This document shows positions 14,086-20,747 of a stretch of 21,274 bases of DNA, piece by piece. The translations under genes and the position numbers were made by a program. The stretch is from Pseudomonadota bacterium. GTDB lineage: Bacteria; Pseudomonadota; Gammaproteobacteria; Halothiobacillales; Halothiobacillaceae. The notes under the pieces were generated by a model, which ran no database searches, was not told the origin of the DNA, and saw nothing but the letters and a program-made list of their open reading frames with translations. Position 1 is the first letter of the stretch, and every line of letters starts with the position of its first letter. Location of the stretch: assembly GCA_021795795.1 (NCBI GenBank), contig JAJYPA010000086.1, positions 1 to 21,274 of the forward strand. The letters are read 5' to 3'.

Positions 14086-16552
14086 ACGAGACGTTCTCCG
14101 CATAGCGGTCCAGACGCTTCCGGTCCGGTCGCCACGCAGACACTCCACCGCTGGCCTGGATCAGCTCCGGCGGGAGCGTGTCGCCCGCCGTTCTGGCGAG
14201 CCAGGCGATCTTCGTGATCTGGTCCTGCGCATCGCGGATATCGGGGTCGCCATCGAGCAGGCCGTCCTGCGGGTCGTTCCCATCCGGCTCCTGGGCCGCA
14301 CCGGATGCGTCTGCCAACGCTTCTGCGGACTCCAGGCCGGAAGGATTTCCTGGATCCTGAGCGGGGGCGGCGTCTCCCTCCTGCGGGACGGGATCGGCAA
14401 AATCCTCGTCCACCAGGGCGGAGGCCTCCGGCGCGGCGGCCACCTGTTCCGCCTTACCGTGCCCCAAGAGTGCCTCGTAGTAGTTGTCCGGACGCTTGCT
14501 GATCTCGTCCCGGTGGTCCGGCGGGTTCATCTGCGCCCTTTCCAGGAAGGTCTCGTTTTTGAAGTACAGGATTTGCCTGCCGTACACCGGTGCGAATCCG
14601 GCCACCATGACGATCATGTCCCCGGCCTGCACGATGTCCGACCCCTTCTTGACCGGACCGCGCAGACGCAGGACCTCATCCGGGGTCAGGAGATCCCGGG
14701 CCTGGTAGGTGATGGACCGGCTCTGTCCCTTCGGGGACGGCAGAAACGACCCCTCCAGGCTTTGGGTGGTGTTCTCCATGGCGACGGTCTTCTTGCCCAG
14801 GGTTTTGGAAAGCCATTCCGCCGTCGTCACGTCGTTTGGCGCGTAGAAGATGCGCACGTGGCAATTCTCCACGATGACCGAGCCGCCCGCCTTGCCGTAG
14901 CCGTGGCCTTCGTCCTCCAACTGCGACTTGCTCTGGGTGATCAGGAAGAGCTTGACGTTATAGCCCGCGAAGAAGGCGATGGCGTCCTGGAAGATGTCCA
15001 TCTTCCCCAGGCTCGGGAACTCGTCCAGGAGCAGCAACAAGGGATGCTTGCCCTTGCAGACCATGCGCCCCGCTTTGGGGATCAGCCGGTCCTCGCTGGT
15101 GAACTTCGAGGCGATGAGGTTCAGGACCAGACGAATGAGGGGCTTCAGGCGGTTCTTGTCTTCCGGGCTGGTCACCAGATAGAGGGATACCGGCCGGTCC
15201 GCGTCCTGAAGATCGGTGATGTGGAAGTCCGAGTATTTCGTCCACTCGGCGACGATGGGATCCCGGTAGAGGGACAGGAAGCTCATCATGGTGGAGATCA
15301 CACCCGATTTCTCATTGGGAGCCTTGTTCTTCATTTCCTTGGCCGACTGAGCGATGACAGGGTGGACTTCCGCGTCTCCGTACTGGCTGACCCATACCCC
15401 CGCCAGCCGGGAGCTCTCCGGGCGATGCTTCGTCCGCATCATCTTGTCGAAGGCATCGTCCACGGAGGCCAGTTCCGGATCGTTCAGGAAGGCGGCAACA
15501 CCCCGCATAGTCTTGTCCTGCTCGGCGTAGAGCACGTGCAGGATGACGGAGGTCAGCAGGGCGAAGCCCGTCTTCTGCCAGTGATCGTTCAGGCCCTTGC
15601 CGTCGGGATCCACGATCATCGTGGCGATGTTCATGACATCCTTGACCTCGAAGGGGGTACCGATGCGAACCTCTTCCAGGGGGTTAAAATGGCAGCACTG
15701 GTCTTCGGTGCCACGGTCGCCGTTGTTGGCCTCGACACCATTTTCCGGGTCCGCGTCCAGGCCGAAACCCGGATTGAACTTCAGGATCCGATGACCGATT
15801 TCTTTTCGCCAACCGGCTGTGAGCAAGAAGTTCTCGCCCTTGATGTCGTGGACCACCACACTTTCCTGCCAACCGCCCAGGAGGGTCGGCAGGACCAGAC
15901 CCACCCCCTTGCCGGAGCGGGTGGGCGCGAAGCAGATGATGTGCTCGGCGCCCGCATGCTGGAGATAGACGGTCTGACCTTTTTCGTCCACGAAGCCCCC
16001 CACGTAACAGACTCGGGGCCGACCGGCTTTGTCCGGACCTGGAGCACCCCAGAGAGCGCGGCGAATAGCCTGTTTAAGCCGGAGGGACAGGCTGGGCGTG
16101 GCCGTAGGCAGCAAGGCCATCTGCTCCACTTCCTTGCGACTCGCCCAGTGAGCCGAACCGTGCAGGTCGGTCTCATAGAGCTCCTTTTGCAGACGCCCCG
16201 TGCGAATGAACTGCCAGGTCGCCATCGCCACAGTGGGCACGGCAGCGATGCCGCCTGCCACCTCGACCGCCTTTTGCATCCTGGGGTATTGCCAGAACTG
16301 GACCGCCATTTTGCCCAACTCCAGCGGAGAATATATGGGCAGTCCCAGGAACGGTTTGGCAACGTAGCCGGGAAAGAAATTGGGCGCGTACGCACCGATG
16401 ACGTAATGGACACCCAAAGACGCGCCCAGATAGGCCGATGCAATGCCGGTCATGGCCGTGGCGATCATGCCCAGCGCCGGGGCATTGCGGATCTGCTGCT
16501 GCTTCCGGTAGTCGAGAATGTTCTGATCGGGCTGGTGGACACGCGCGGACAT
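14054..16552 (-). CDS. traG: TraG/VirD4-type coupling ATPase
   Basis: 832 residues from ATG 16552, with AAGGA seven bases upstream. The N-terminus has membrane segments (about 26-56 and 98-115). Walker A is FAPTRSGKGVGLVLP (208-222, K215) and Walker B is LLLLLDEFPSLGKMD (505-519, D510-E511), as in RP4 TraG and VirD4. Further family blocks are SVVVHDIKGENFLLTAGWR, CCHFNPLEEVRIG, and FLITQSKSQLEDEGHGYG downstream of Walker B. The last 150 residues are an acidic Asp/Glu/Pro/Ala-rich tail, likely disordered, that may bind partners. It sits at the inner membrane and feeds the relaxase-DNA complex to the secretion channel. It is divergent from traB and shares a GCTATACC box with traF. A 755-residue antisense frame over it is a coding shadow. 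Confidence 0.95.
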   Translation of the reverse strand: MSARVHQPDQNILDYRKQQQIRNAPALGMIATAMTGIASAYLGASLGVHYVIGAYAPNFFPGYVAKPFLGLPIYSPLELGKMAVQFWQYPRMQKAVEVAGGIAAVPTVAMATWQFIRTGRLQKELYETDLHGSAHWASRKEVEQMALLPTATPSLSLRLKQAIRRALWGAPGPDKAGRPRVCYVGGFVDEKGQTVYLQHAGAEHIICFAPTRSGKGVGLVLPTLLGGWQESVVVHDIKGENFLLTAGWRKEIGHRILKFNPGFGLDADPENGVEANNGDRGTEDQCCHFNPLEEVRIGTPFEVKDVMNIATMIVDPDGKGLNDHWQKTGFALLTSVILHVLYAEQDKTMRGVAAFLNDPELASVDDAFDKMMRTKHRPESSRLAGVWVSQYGDAEVHPVIAQSAKEMKNKAPNEKSGVISTMMSFLSLYRDPIVAEWTKYSDFHITDLQDADRPVSLYLVTSPEDKNRLKPLIRLVLNLIASKFTSEDRLIPKAGRMVCKGKHPLLLLLDEFPSLGKMDIFQDAIAFFAGYNVKLFLITQSKSQLEDEGHGYGKAGGSVIVENCHVRIFYAPNDVTTAEWLSKTLGKKTVAMENTTQSLEGSFLPSPKGQSRSITYQARDLLTPDEVLRLRGPVKKGSDIVQAGDMIVMVAGFAPVYGRQILYFKNETFLERAQMNPPDHRDEISKRPDNYYEALLGHGKAEQVAAAPEASALVDEDFADPVPQEGDAAPAQDPGNPSGLESAEALADASGAAQEPDGNDPQDGLLDGDPDIRDAQDQITKIAWLARTAGDTLPPELIQASGGVSAWRPDRKRLDRYAENVSFKGLQGKASA

Positions 16553-16579
16553 ACAGGAATCCTTCTGCAAAAGAAATCG

Positions 16580-16597
16580 GGCTATTCCGGTATAGCC
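16580..16597 (-). promoter_or_regulatory. Inverted repeat containing the GCTATACC box of traG
   Basis: GGCTAT-TCCGGT-ATAGCC is a perfect 6-bp inverted repeat with a six-base centre. On the minus strand it contains GCTATACC at 16596-16589, ending 36 bases before the traG ATG at 16552. It is the only one of the four boxes with a full dyad, so it may be the strongest site. Confidence 0.5.
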
Positions 16598-16614
16598 AGC
16601 GTGGCGGCGGATCA

Positions 16615-16700
16615 GCAGGTCTTGCAGACGGCAGGTCTCGCAGACGGCAGGTCCTGCGGACGGCGGACCCTGCGGACGGCAGGTCTTGCAGATGGCAGGA
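16615..16700. repeat. 16-bp tandem repeat, five copies plus a partial
   Basis: Copies start at 16615, 16631, 16647, 16663 and 16679, with a partial at 16695. The consensus is GCAGGTCyTGCrGACG (y = C/T, r = A/G). Copies 1 and 5 differ at one base, and copy 4 is the most divergent. Several copies contain a short dyad such as GCAGG-T-CCTGC. An iteron-like protein-binding array or a slippage expansion are the main readings. Confidence 0.75.
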
Positions 16701-16757
16701 ACTGGCCGGTGGTGGGCACCCGATGACGAAAAGCGGGGCTTATCGGTAACGAGCGGC

Positions 16758-16765
16758 GCTATACC
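16758..16765 (+). promoter_or_regulatory. GCTATACC box upstream of traB
   Basis: GCTATACC ends 30 bases before the traB ATG at 16796. It has the same orientation to its gene as the boxes of ssb, traF and traG. Confidence 0.45.
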
Positions 16766-16795
16766 AGAACAGAACCGTTGCCATCGAGGATCGTC

Positions 16796-17983
16796 ATGTT
16801 CCGCCGTCCCGTCTTTGCCATTCCCCTCTCGGCGCTTTGCGGGGCCTCGTGGATGCTCCCCATGCCCTGGGCAGGCCCGCTGCTCTCCCTGGCCTTCGTG
16901 GGCCTCGTGCTGGCCCAGGAAAAGGCCTTGCATCGCTACCTCGTGGCCCTCGCCTACTACGGGGCGGGCAGTGTGGGATTGCTGCGCGGGGTGGCCGTAT
17001 TCTTCGGCCCGCACGCGCCGGTCTGGGAAGGGGCTTTCCTCTGGCTGGGATCGTCCGCCTTGCTCGCGGCGGGATGGAGTCTTGCGGATCGTCCCTGGAG
17101 GGCTATCGTCGTCCTGCTCTTCGATGCCCTGGTGCCGCCCCTGTCTTTCTTCGACTGGCTCTCGCCCCTGGCGTCCGCCGGCGCGTTATTTCCAGGCTTC
17201 GGATGGGCGGGGCTGATACTCACGCTTATCTGGGCACTCGGTGTCTGGTATCTGTTGTGGCCTCTGAAAGATCGGGATCAGGCCTGGACCGCGGCGGGGC
17301 TCTTCAGCGCCGTTATGATTGCCAATGCCTGGCCCATGCTGCACCCCGCCCAGCCCCCAGCTGGATGGCGCGGCGCGGATCTCCACGTGGGTCCTGCCAC
17401 CACCAACATCCTGGCCAATCAGGCGCGCCATGCCGCAATCCTGCGGGAGACCCTGGCCCAATCCCGGGGTGCTACGGTCCTGCTGCTGCCGGAGACCCTG
17501 GAGACCGACTGGGCAGGCAATGCCTGGGCCATCCAACAGGTGGTGCCCAAGGGGCAGACCTGGCTCGTGGGGATGTCGGTGCCGAGGCGACCCGGGCTGC
17601 TGACGGACTCCATTGTTGCGTTACAGCATAACAAGCCGCAGAAGATCCTGTTCAACTCGACCTTTCCGGTGCCGGTCTCCATGTGGCATCCCTGGTCCCG
17701 GGGGACAGGCTATGTGGACAGCCAGAACGTGGGCTACGAGGCGTCCTGGTGGGAACCCGTCCGGAAGATCGACGGGATCCGGGCCTGGGCCAGCATCTGC
17801 TACGATCAGCTCTTGCCCTGGGTCTGGATGGAGGCCCTCCTGCAGCATCCGCAGGTGATCCTGCTTACAAACAACGAATGGTGGGCACGAGGGACCGGGA
17901 TACCCACGGTCCAGCGCAATACCGCCTGGGCCTGGGGCAGGCTGCTGGGAGTGACAGGGATTGAGGCGGAGAACTCCCAATAG
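16796..17983 (+). CDS. traB: TraB, Lnt/nitrilase-like conjugal transfer protein, 3' truncated
   Basis: 395 residues from ATG 16796, with GAGG six bases upstream; a TTG at 16778 is less likely. The first 180 residues form about six membrane segments, as in apolipoprotein N-acyltransferase. The rest is a nitrilase-fold domain with the catalytic-type residues Glu233 (LLLPETLETDW), Lys283 (PQKILFNSTFPVP) and Cys335 (WASICYDQLLPW), followed by LLTNNEWWARGTG. This matches TraB of Ti-type plasmids, where it lies with traF and supports efficient mating; its acyl substrate is not established. After GRLLGV (381-386), the expected final strands are replaced by a short tail, TGIEAENSQ, exactly where AT-richer DNA begins, so the end of the gene has been lost. 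Activity is uncertain. Box-controlled transcription with traF and traG is inferred. Confidence 0.82.
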   Translation: MFRRPVFAIPLSALCGASWMLPMPWAGPLLSLAFVGLVLAQEKALHRYLVALAYYGAGSVGLLRGVAVFFGPHAPVWEGAFLWLGSSALLAAGWSLADRPWRAIVVLLFDALVPPLSFFDWLSPLASAGALFPGFGWAGLILTLIWALGVWYLLWPLKDRDQAWTAAGLFSAVMIANAWPMLHPAQPPAGWRGADLHVGPATTNILANQARHAAILRETLAQSRGATVLLLPETLETDWAGNAWAIQQVVPKGQTWLVGMSVPRRPGLLTDSIVALQHNKPQKILFNSTFPVPVSMWHPWSRGTGYVDSQNVGYEASWWEPVRKIDGIRAWASICYDQLLPWVWMEALLQHPQVILLTNNEWWARGTGIPTVQRNTAWAWGRLLGVTGIEAENSQ

Positions 17984-18448
17984 TTACTCAGGTTTTCTAA
18001 TCTCTTCCTTTGTCTCCCAATATAATTGAGAACCCACTTTTTCTATTGCATATTCATCCGCTCGCCTTTCCCAATCAAAAGGCTTTTTACTGAAAAGAAG
18101 AACTGTAAAACCTATTAGTGATACAAATGATGCAACACAAAGCCACTCGGCCATTGTATTGCCGGTGTGACAAATGAGCAGAATAGCCGTAACAAGCAAT
18201 CCTGATACCATGTATCCTGCCCAAATGCGGTGCAAGAGTGTATCATGTGCATGGCCAAGCTCATGAGCTACTAGGCATCGCAAGGCATCTCGAGAGAGCT
18301 TTTGATAGGTTTTATGCACATATATCGTTCGCAGAAACGGGAAATACGCTGCACGCATCCCTTTAAGCAGAACGAACCCCGTCCATCGAATTCGCACTTC
18401 CTCACGGCACAGATCGGCAGCGACTTCCTTGAGATTCGGTAGCACCAT
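17984..18448 (-). CDS. Small membrane M48-type metallopeptidase
   Basis: 154 residues. The zinc motif is HELGH (62-66) in RCLVAHELGHAHDTLLHRI, and the third ligand motif is ERRADEYA (E127, D131), as in Ste24/HtpX peptidases. Two membrane segments (about 77-95 and 99-118) lie between them, typical of M48 integral-membrane enzymes but with little sequence before the HELGH. At 154 residues it is a minimal version. The start follows the stop of its upstream partner directly (TGAATG), so the two are translationally coupled. Base composition is AT-richer than the surrounding transfer genes. Substrate and role are unknown; protein quality control or an abortive-infection style protease are possible. 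Confidence 0.75.
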   Translation of the reverse strand: MVLPNLKEVAADLCREEVRIRWTGFVLLKGMRAAYFPFLRTIYVHKTYQKLSRDALRCLVAHELGHAHDTLLHRIWAGYMVSGLLVTAILLICHTGNTMAEWLCVASFVSLIGFTVLLFSKKPFDWERRADEYAIEKVGSQLYWETKEEIRKPE

Positions 18449-18994
18449 TCAATTTATTTGCGCGAGAGCGTGCTGCAAACTATCTTGAAAAAGGGGGACG
18501 ATACTTGACGCAAAACTAAACCTATCTGATGTATTGTCAGCATAGGTGCAGTCAATCTTGTAAACATCGGAATAAGCATTAGCGTGAATAAACTTGACAT
18601 ATTTGTCACTTGTTGCAATCTCACTGTTACGCAGCAGGTCGTCGCTTGGTTTACTTCTTATACAAACAGCAATCGGGTGACTTTCTAGCATGGCATTAGC
18701 CACACCATCAGAAGTCCCCCTTTCTAACGCTTCACAGTAGCCAGAAAATAGAGCGGTTACTTCTGGTGTAAACTCTATATACCTCTGAATTTCGGAAAGT
18801 AGCTCGGTTGCTGTAGCCCGAAGAAGCTTGATTACTTTTGACGTGCCGTTCTGCAGAATAAATAATATTCCGACCCTTTTTTCTGAAGAAACCATATCCT
18901 TTGCATCAGCGAGCACCACCACCGCAAAGCTTTTAACAAAATGTCCCATCCATAGGGTATCTTTATCCTCGTCGCTTAACATCATTACAGACAT
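18449..18994 (-). CDS. Unknown protein coupled to the M48 peptidase
   Basis: About 181 residues from ATG 18994 (MSVMMLSDED); the ATG at 18985 also has AGAGG at suitable spacing, and a longer frame begins at 19018. I do not recognise the family. It has a beta/alpha start (FVKSFAVVVLADAKD, then KRVGILFILQNGTSKVIKLL), a helical middle with ALFSGYCEALERG, and a C-terminal beta-rich part ending in a helix. No signal peptide, membrane segment or zinc motif is visible, so it should be cytoplasmic. Its gene abuts the M48 gene with no gap, so the two probably work together, for instance as sensor or substrate with protease. Low GC compared with the transfer genes suggests separate acquisition. Confidence 0.65.
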   Translation of the reverse strand: MSVMMLSDEDKDTLWMGHFVKSFAVVVLADAKDMVSSEKRVGILFILQNGTSKVIKLLRATATELLSEIQRYIEFTPEVTALFSGYCEALERGTSDGVANAMLESHPIAVCIRSKPSDDLLRNSEIATSDKYVKFIHANAYSDVYKIDCTYADNTSDRFSFASSIVPLFQDSLQHALAQIN

Positions 18995-19024
18995 CCTCTT
19001 TTCCCGATGGTGGCACACATCTAA

Positions 19025-19348
19025 CTATTGGTGCACGGCAGACAGCTTAGCGGTCTCTACCCAGCCACTTTCACCGTGACATCTGCCATCCAGTATTTTT
19101 ACCCGACTAAAGAAACCAGGAATACCTTTGTAGCTGTGTTCACCAATAACCAATACTTTTGTACCCTTGAGAGGAACACATTTTGCGAATCCGGGTTTCC
19201 CGGCAACGGCCATCTTGGCAACCGCGAAAGGGTTGTACGTTACCCCGAGTTTTGCCTCTTGATTAAGATAAGCCTGCCGCTGGCCCGTGGCCGCCATCGT
19301 GAGTGCTGGGACAAGCAAAACCGTAAAAACAAACGCTGCAGCTTTCAT
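19025..19348 (-). CDS. Small secreted protein with SH3-like core
   Basis: 107 residues from ATG 19348, with GGAGAGG upstream. The N-terminus is a Sec signal peptide (MKAAAFVFTVLLVPALTMAA, cleavage after about 20). The mature part has a beta-rich core, KGTKVLVIGEHSYKG to GESGWVETAKLS, resembling a bacterial SH3 domain. Two cysteines (in AKCVP and DGRCHG) could form a disulfide, which fits a periplasmic place. The gene lies 14 bases downstream of the integrase stop and 30 bases upstream of the unknown/M48 pair on the same strand, so readthrough from int is possible. Function is not known; the SH3-like reading is weak. Confidence 0.6.
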   Translation of the reverse strand: MKAAAFVFTVLLVPALTMAATGQRQAYLNQEAKLGVTYNPFAVAKMAVAGKPGFAKCVPLKGTKVLVIGEHSYKGIPGFFSRVKILDGRCHGESGWVETAKLSAVHQ

Positions 19349-19362
19349 GTTGACCTCTCCGG

Positions 19363-20388
19363 TTAACTCCTCACCGCCGCCACCAGAGCACCTGGCGAGA
19401 TGTGCGTGTACCGCTTCAGCATCTGCGTGGACTTATGCCCTGTTATAGCCTGTACCGTCATGATCGGCAAGCCGCGCTCACAGAGGCGGCTGGTGGCCTC
19501 ATGCCGTAGGTCATGGAAGGTCAGACCATCGATGTCGGCCTTCTTGAGTGCCTTGAAGTAACTGGCCCGCATGCCATCGGTGGTATAGCCCCAGACCCTG
19601 CCCTTGGGATCCGTACTGCACCGCTCCCGCTGCCGTTTGAGACAGTCTTCCGCCGAGACGGACAGGGGCACCAGGCGGGACTCCCCATTCTTCGTGTCCA
19701 GCAGGAAGACCGTGTGGCTGCGAAAGTCCACCCGGTCCCAGGTCAGATTCATGATCTCGGACTGGCGCATGGCGGTCTCGATGGCAAAATGCACGATATC
19801 AGCCAGTTCGGGATTCGTCTTTTCACACACGGCCAATAATCGCGCTTCTTCATCGCCGACAAGCCTTCGATCCCGCCCCCTGGGAAGCCTGGGCTTGCGC
19901 ACCAGGGGCACCGGATTGATGAGATCGGCCATACCCCATTCCGACCGGGCGATGGTGTAGAGGTGCGAGATCAGCGCGAGGTATAGCCGGATGGAGTGCG
20001 GCCCCAACCCCTTGGGATGCGCTTCACTGGGCCGCTCCCAGTGCTTCACCATGAGGGCCAGCCGCTGGCCGCTGATCTCCGATAAGGCCAGATCCCCGAA
20101 CGTGGCCTTGAGATCGGCCATGATGCCCAATTCCCGCTTCTGGGTGGTGGGCTTCTTGTCCGGGAGAACATCCATCTCATAGCGCAACAGCGCATCGGCC
20201 AGCCGGTATTGCCGGGCCTCCAGGCGCTGACAGACCTCTGCGGGCGTCTGCCGGTCGAGTTCCGCTTCCTTCTTGAACGCCCAAGCCGTGGCCTCGGCCT
20301 TGGTGTCGAAGGTGGCCGAAAGATACGGATAACCCTGCCTGCGAATCTGCACGCGCCAATACTTGCCACGACGATTGATGCTCGCCAT
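19363..20388 (-). CDS. int: Tyrosine recombinase/integrase of the element
   Basis: 341 residues from ATG 20388, with an AGGTG ribosome binding site; a GTG six bases earlier is an alternative. The N-terminal arm-type DNA-binding part has RRGKYWRVQIRRQGY and ATFDTKAEATAWAFKKE (to about 45), followed by a helical core-binding domain (55-150) and the catalytic domain. All catalytic residues are present: R208 (ETAMRQSEI), K233 (LDTKNGESR), H292 and R295 (FHDLRHEATS), H318 (ITGHKS) and nucleophile Y327 (LKRYTHIS). It should drive site-specific integration and, with an excisionase not seen here, excision. It reads away from the tRNA-Met gene, whose 3' end lies about 210 bases upstream, the common layout for tRNA-targeting integrases. 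It looks intact, so mobility could be retained. Confidence 0.93.
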   Translation of the reverse strand: MASINRRGKYWRVQIRRQGYPYLSATFDTKAEATAWAFKKEAELDRQTPAEVCQRLEARQYRLADALLRYEMDVLPDKKPTTQKRELGIMADLKATFGDLALSEISGQRLALMVKHWERPSEAHPKGLGPHSIRLYLALISHLYTIARSEWGMADLINPVPLVRKPRLPRGRDRRLVGDEEARLLAVCEKTNPELADIVHFAIETAMRQSEIMNLTWDRVDFRSHTVFLLDTKNGESRLVPLSVSAEDCLKRQRERCSTDPKGRVWGYTTDGMRASYFKALKKADIDGLTFHDLRHEATSRLCERGLPIMTVQAITGHKSTQMLKRYTHISPGALVAAVRS

Positions 20389-20598
20389 GCTCACCTGCCT
20401 TCCGTCCTGTCCCGCCTATGTTGGACAAGGTATTCGGCTGGTGTGCCAAAATCAAGAGGCTGTGGAGTCCGTATCTATTGGGCTTCTGGCAGGAACAGGG
20501 GATTTTTGTTTCACCGGTCAGGAGGGTATTTGCTGTGCCAATCGGCGTGCCATTCGAGGCTTTATGCCGCTTCTTCTTCTGCAACCTATTGTTTTATT
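20389..20598. other. Integrase-tRNA intergenic region (presumed attachment-site arm)
   Basis: This 210-bp region has no supported gene. It carries three similar heptamer-like repeats, TGTGCCAA at 20442-20449 and 20534-20541, and CGTGCCAT at 20546-20553, that could be integrase or excisionase arm sites. The crossover itself is expected in or next to the tRNA 3' half, but it cannot be fixed without the second att copy. Confidence 0.35.
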
Positions 20599-20675
20599 TG
20601 GTGGCGCTTCAGGGACTCGAACCCCGGACACGCGGATTATGATTCCGCTGCTCTAACCAGCTGAGCTAAAGCGCC
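20599..20675 (-). tRNA. tRNA-Met (CAU), elongator type
   Basis: Read on the minus strand, the acceptor GGCGCTT pairs with AAGCGCC, then discriminator A and encoded CCA at 20599-20601. The D arm is AGCTCAGCTGGTTAGAGC, the anticodon stem GCGGA/TCCGC encloses the loop ATCATAA with anticodon CAT, and the T arm is GGGGTTCGAGTCCC. The length is 77. Features such as TTAGAGC and the AATCATAATCCGC stem match elongator tRNA-Met of gamma/beta-proteobacteria; an Ile-type tRNA with lysidine-modified CAU is an alternative. The gene is intact, so integration preserved it. The integrase gene lies beyond its 3' end. Confidence 0.9.
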
Positions 20676-20686
20676 GTGAGGCGCAA

Positions 20687-20715
20687 ATTAAAGCCCTAAC
20701 CTGTGCGCATGTCAA
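20687..20715 (-). promoter_or_regulatory. Sigma-70 promoter of tRNA-Met
   Basis: On the minus strand TTGACA (20715-20710) and TTTAAT (20692-20687) are separated by exactly 17 bases. The -35 is a perfect match and the -10 matches five of six. The predicted start near 20680 lies about five bases before the mature tRNA 5' end. Confidence 0.8.
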
Positions 20716-20747
20716 GGGCGGCGACGCGGCAATTCGCCCATTCATCG

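Larger units (their letters stand above)
16553..16795. other. Divergent traG/traB intergenic region
   Basis: This 243-bp region separates the traG and traB start codons. It holds an inverted repeat and GCTATACC box nearest traG (16580-16597), a 16-bp tandem repeat (16615-16700), and a second box nearest traB (16758-16765). No gene is supported here. Confidence 0.7.
1..20598. mobile_element. Right-hand part of an integrative conjugative element at tRNA-Met
   Basis: Transfer genes (traF, a VirB1-like transglycosylase, traG, traB), an ssb relic, a restriction-modification cargo and a tyrosine integrase lie in one block that stops at the 3' end of a tRNA-Met gene. Integrase next to a tRNA 3' end is the usual layout of tRNA-targeting ICEs. 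The left boundary is outside the window, so the second att copy cannot be seen. Relaxase, mating-pair ATPases and oriT were not recognised, so whether the element can transfer itself is unknown. traB and ssb are both damaged, which may mean the element is decaying or needs help. The exact right boundary is inferred to lie inside or just past the tRNA 3' half. Confidence 0.8.

Noticed and set aside
14459..16726. 755-residue open frame antisense to traG
   Set aside because: It mirrors the codon pattern of traG, which has clear Walker motifs; high GC commonly opens such antisense frames.
16553..17014. N-terminal extension of TraG to a start at 17014
   Set aside because: It would read through the tandem repeat and traB; ATG 16552 has AAGGA and fits the family start.
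17974..18023. CTCCCAATA repeated at both sides of the traB/M48 junction
   Set aside because: Nine bases are too few to call a target-site duplication, and no transposase or terminal repeats are present.
20209..20664. Plus-strand frames across the integrase start and tRNA
   Set aside because: They overlap the integrase and the tRNA gene and have no protein-like features of their own.
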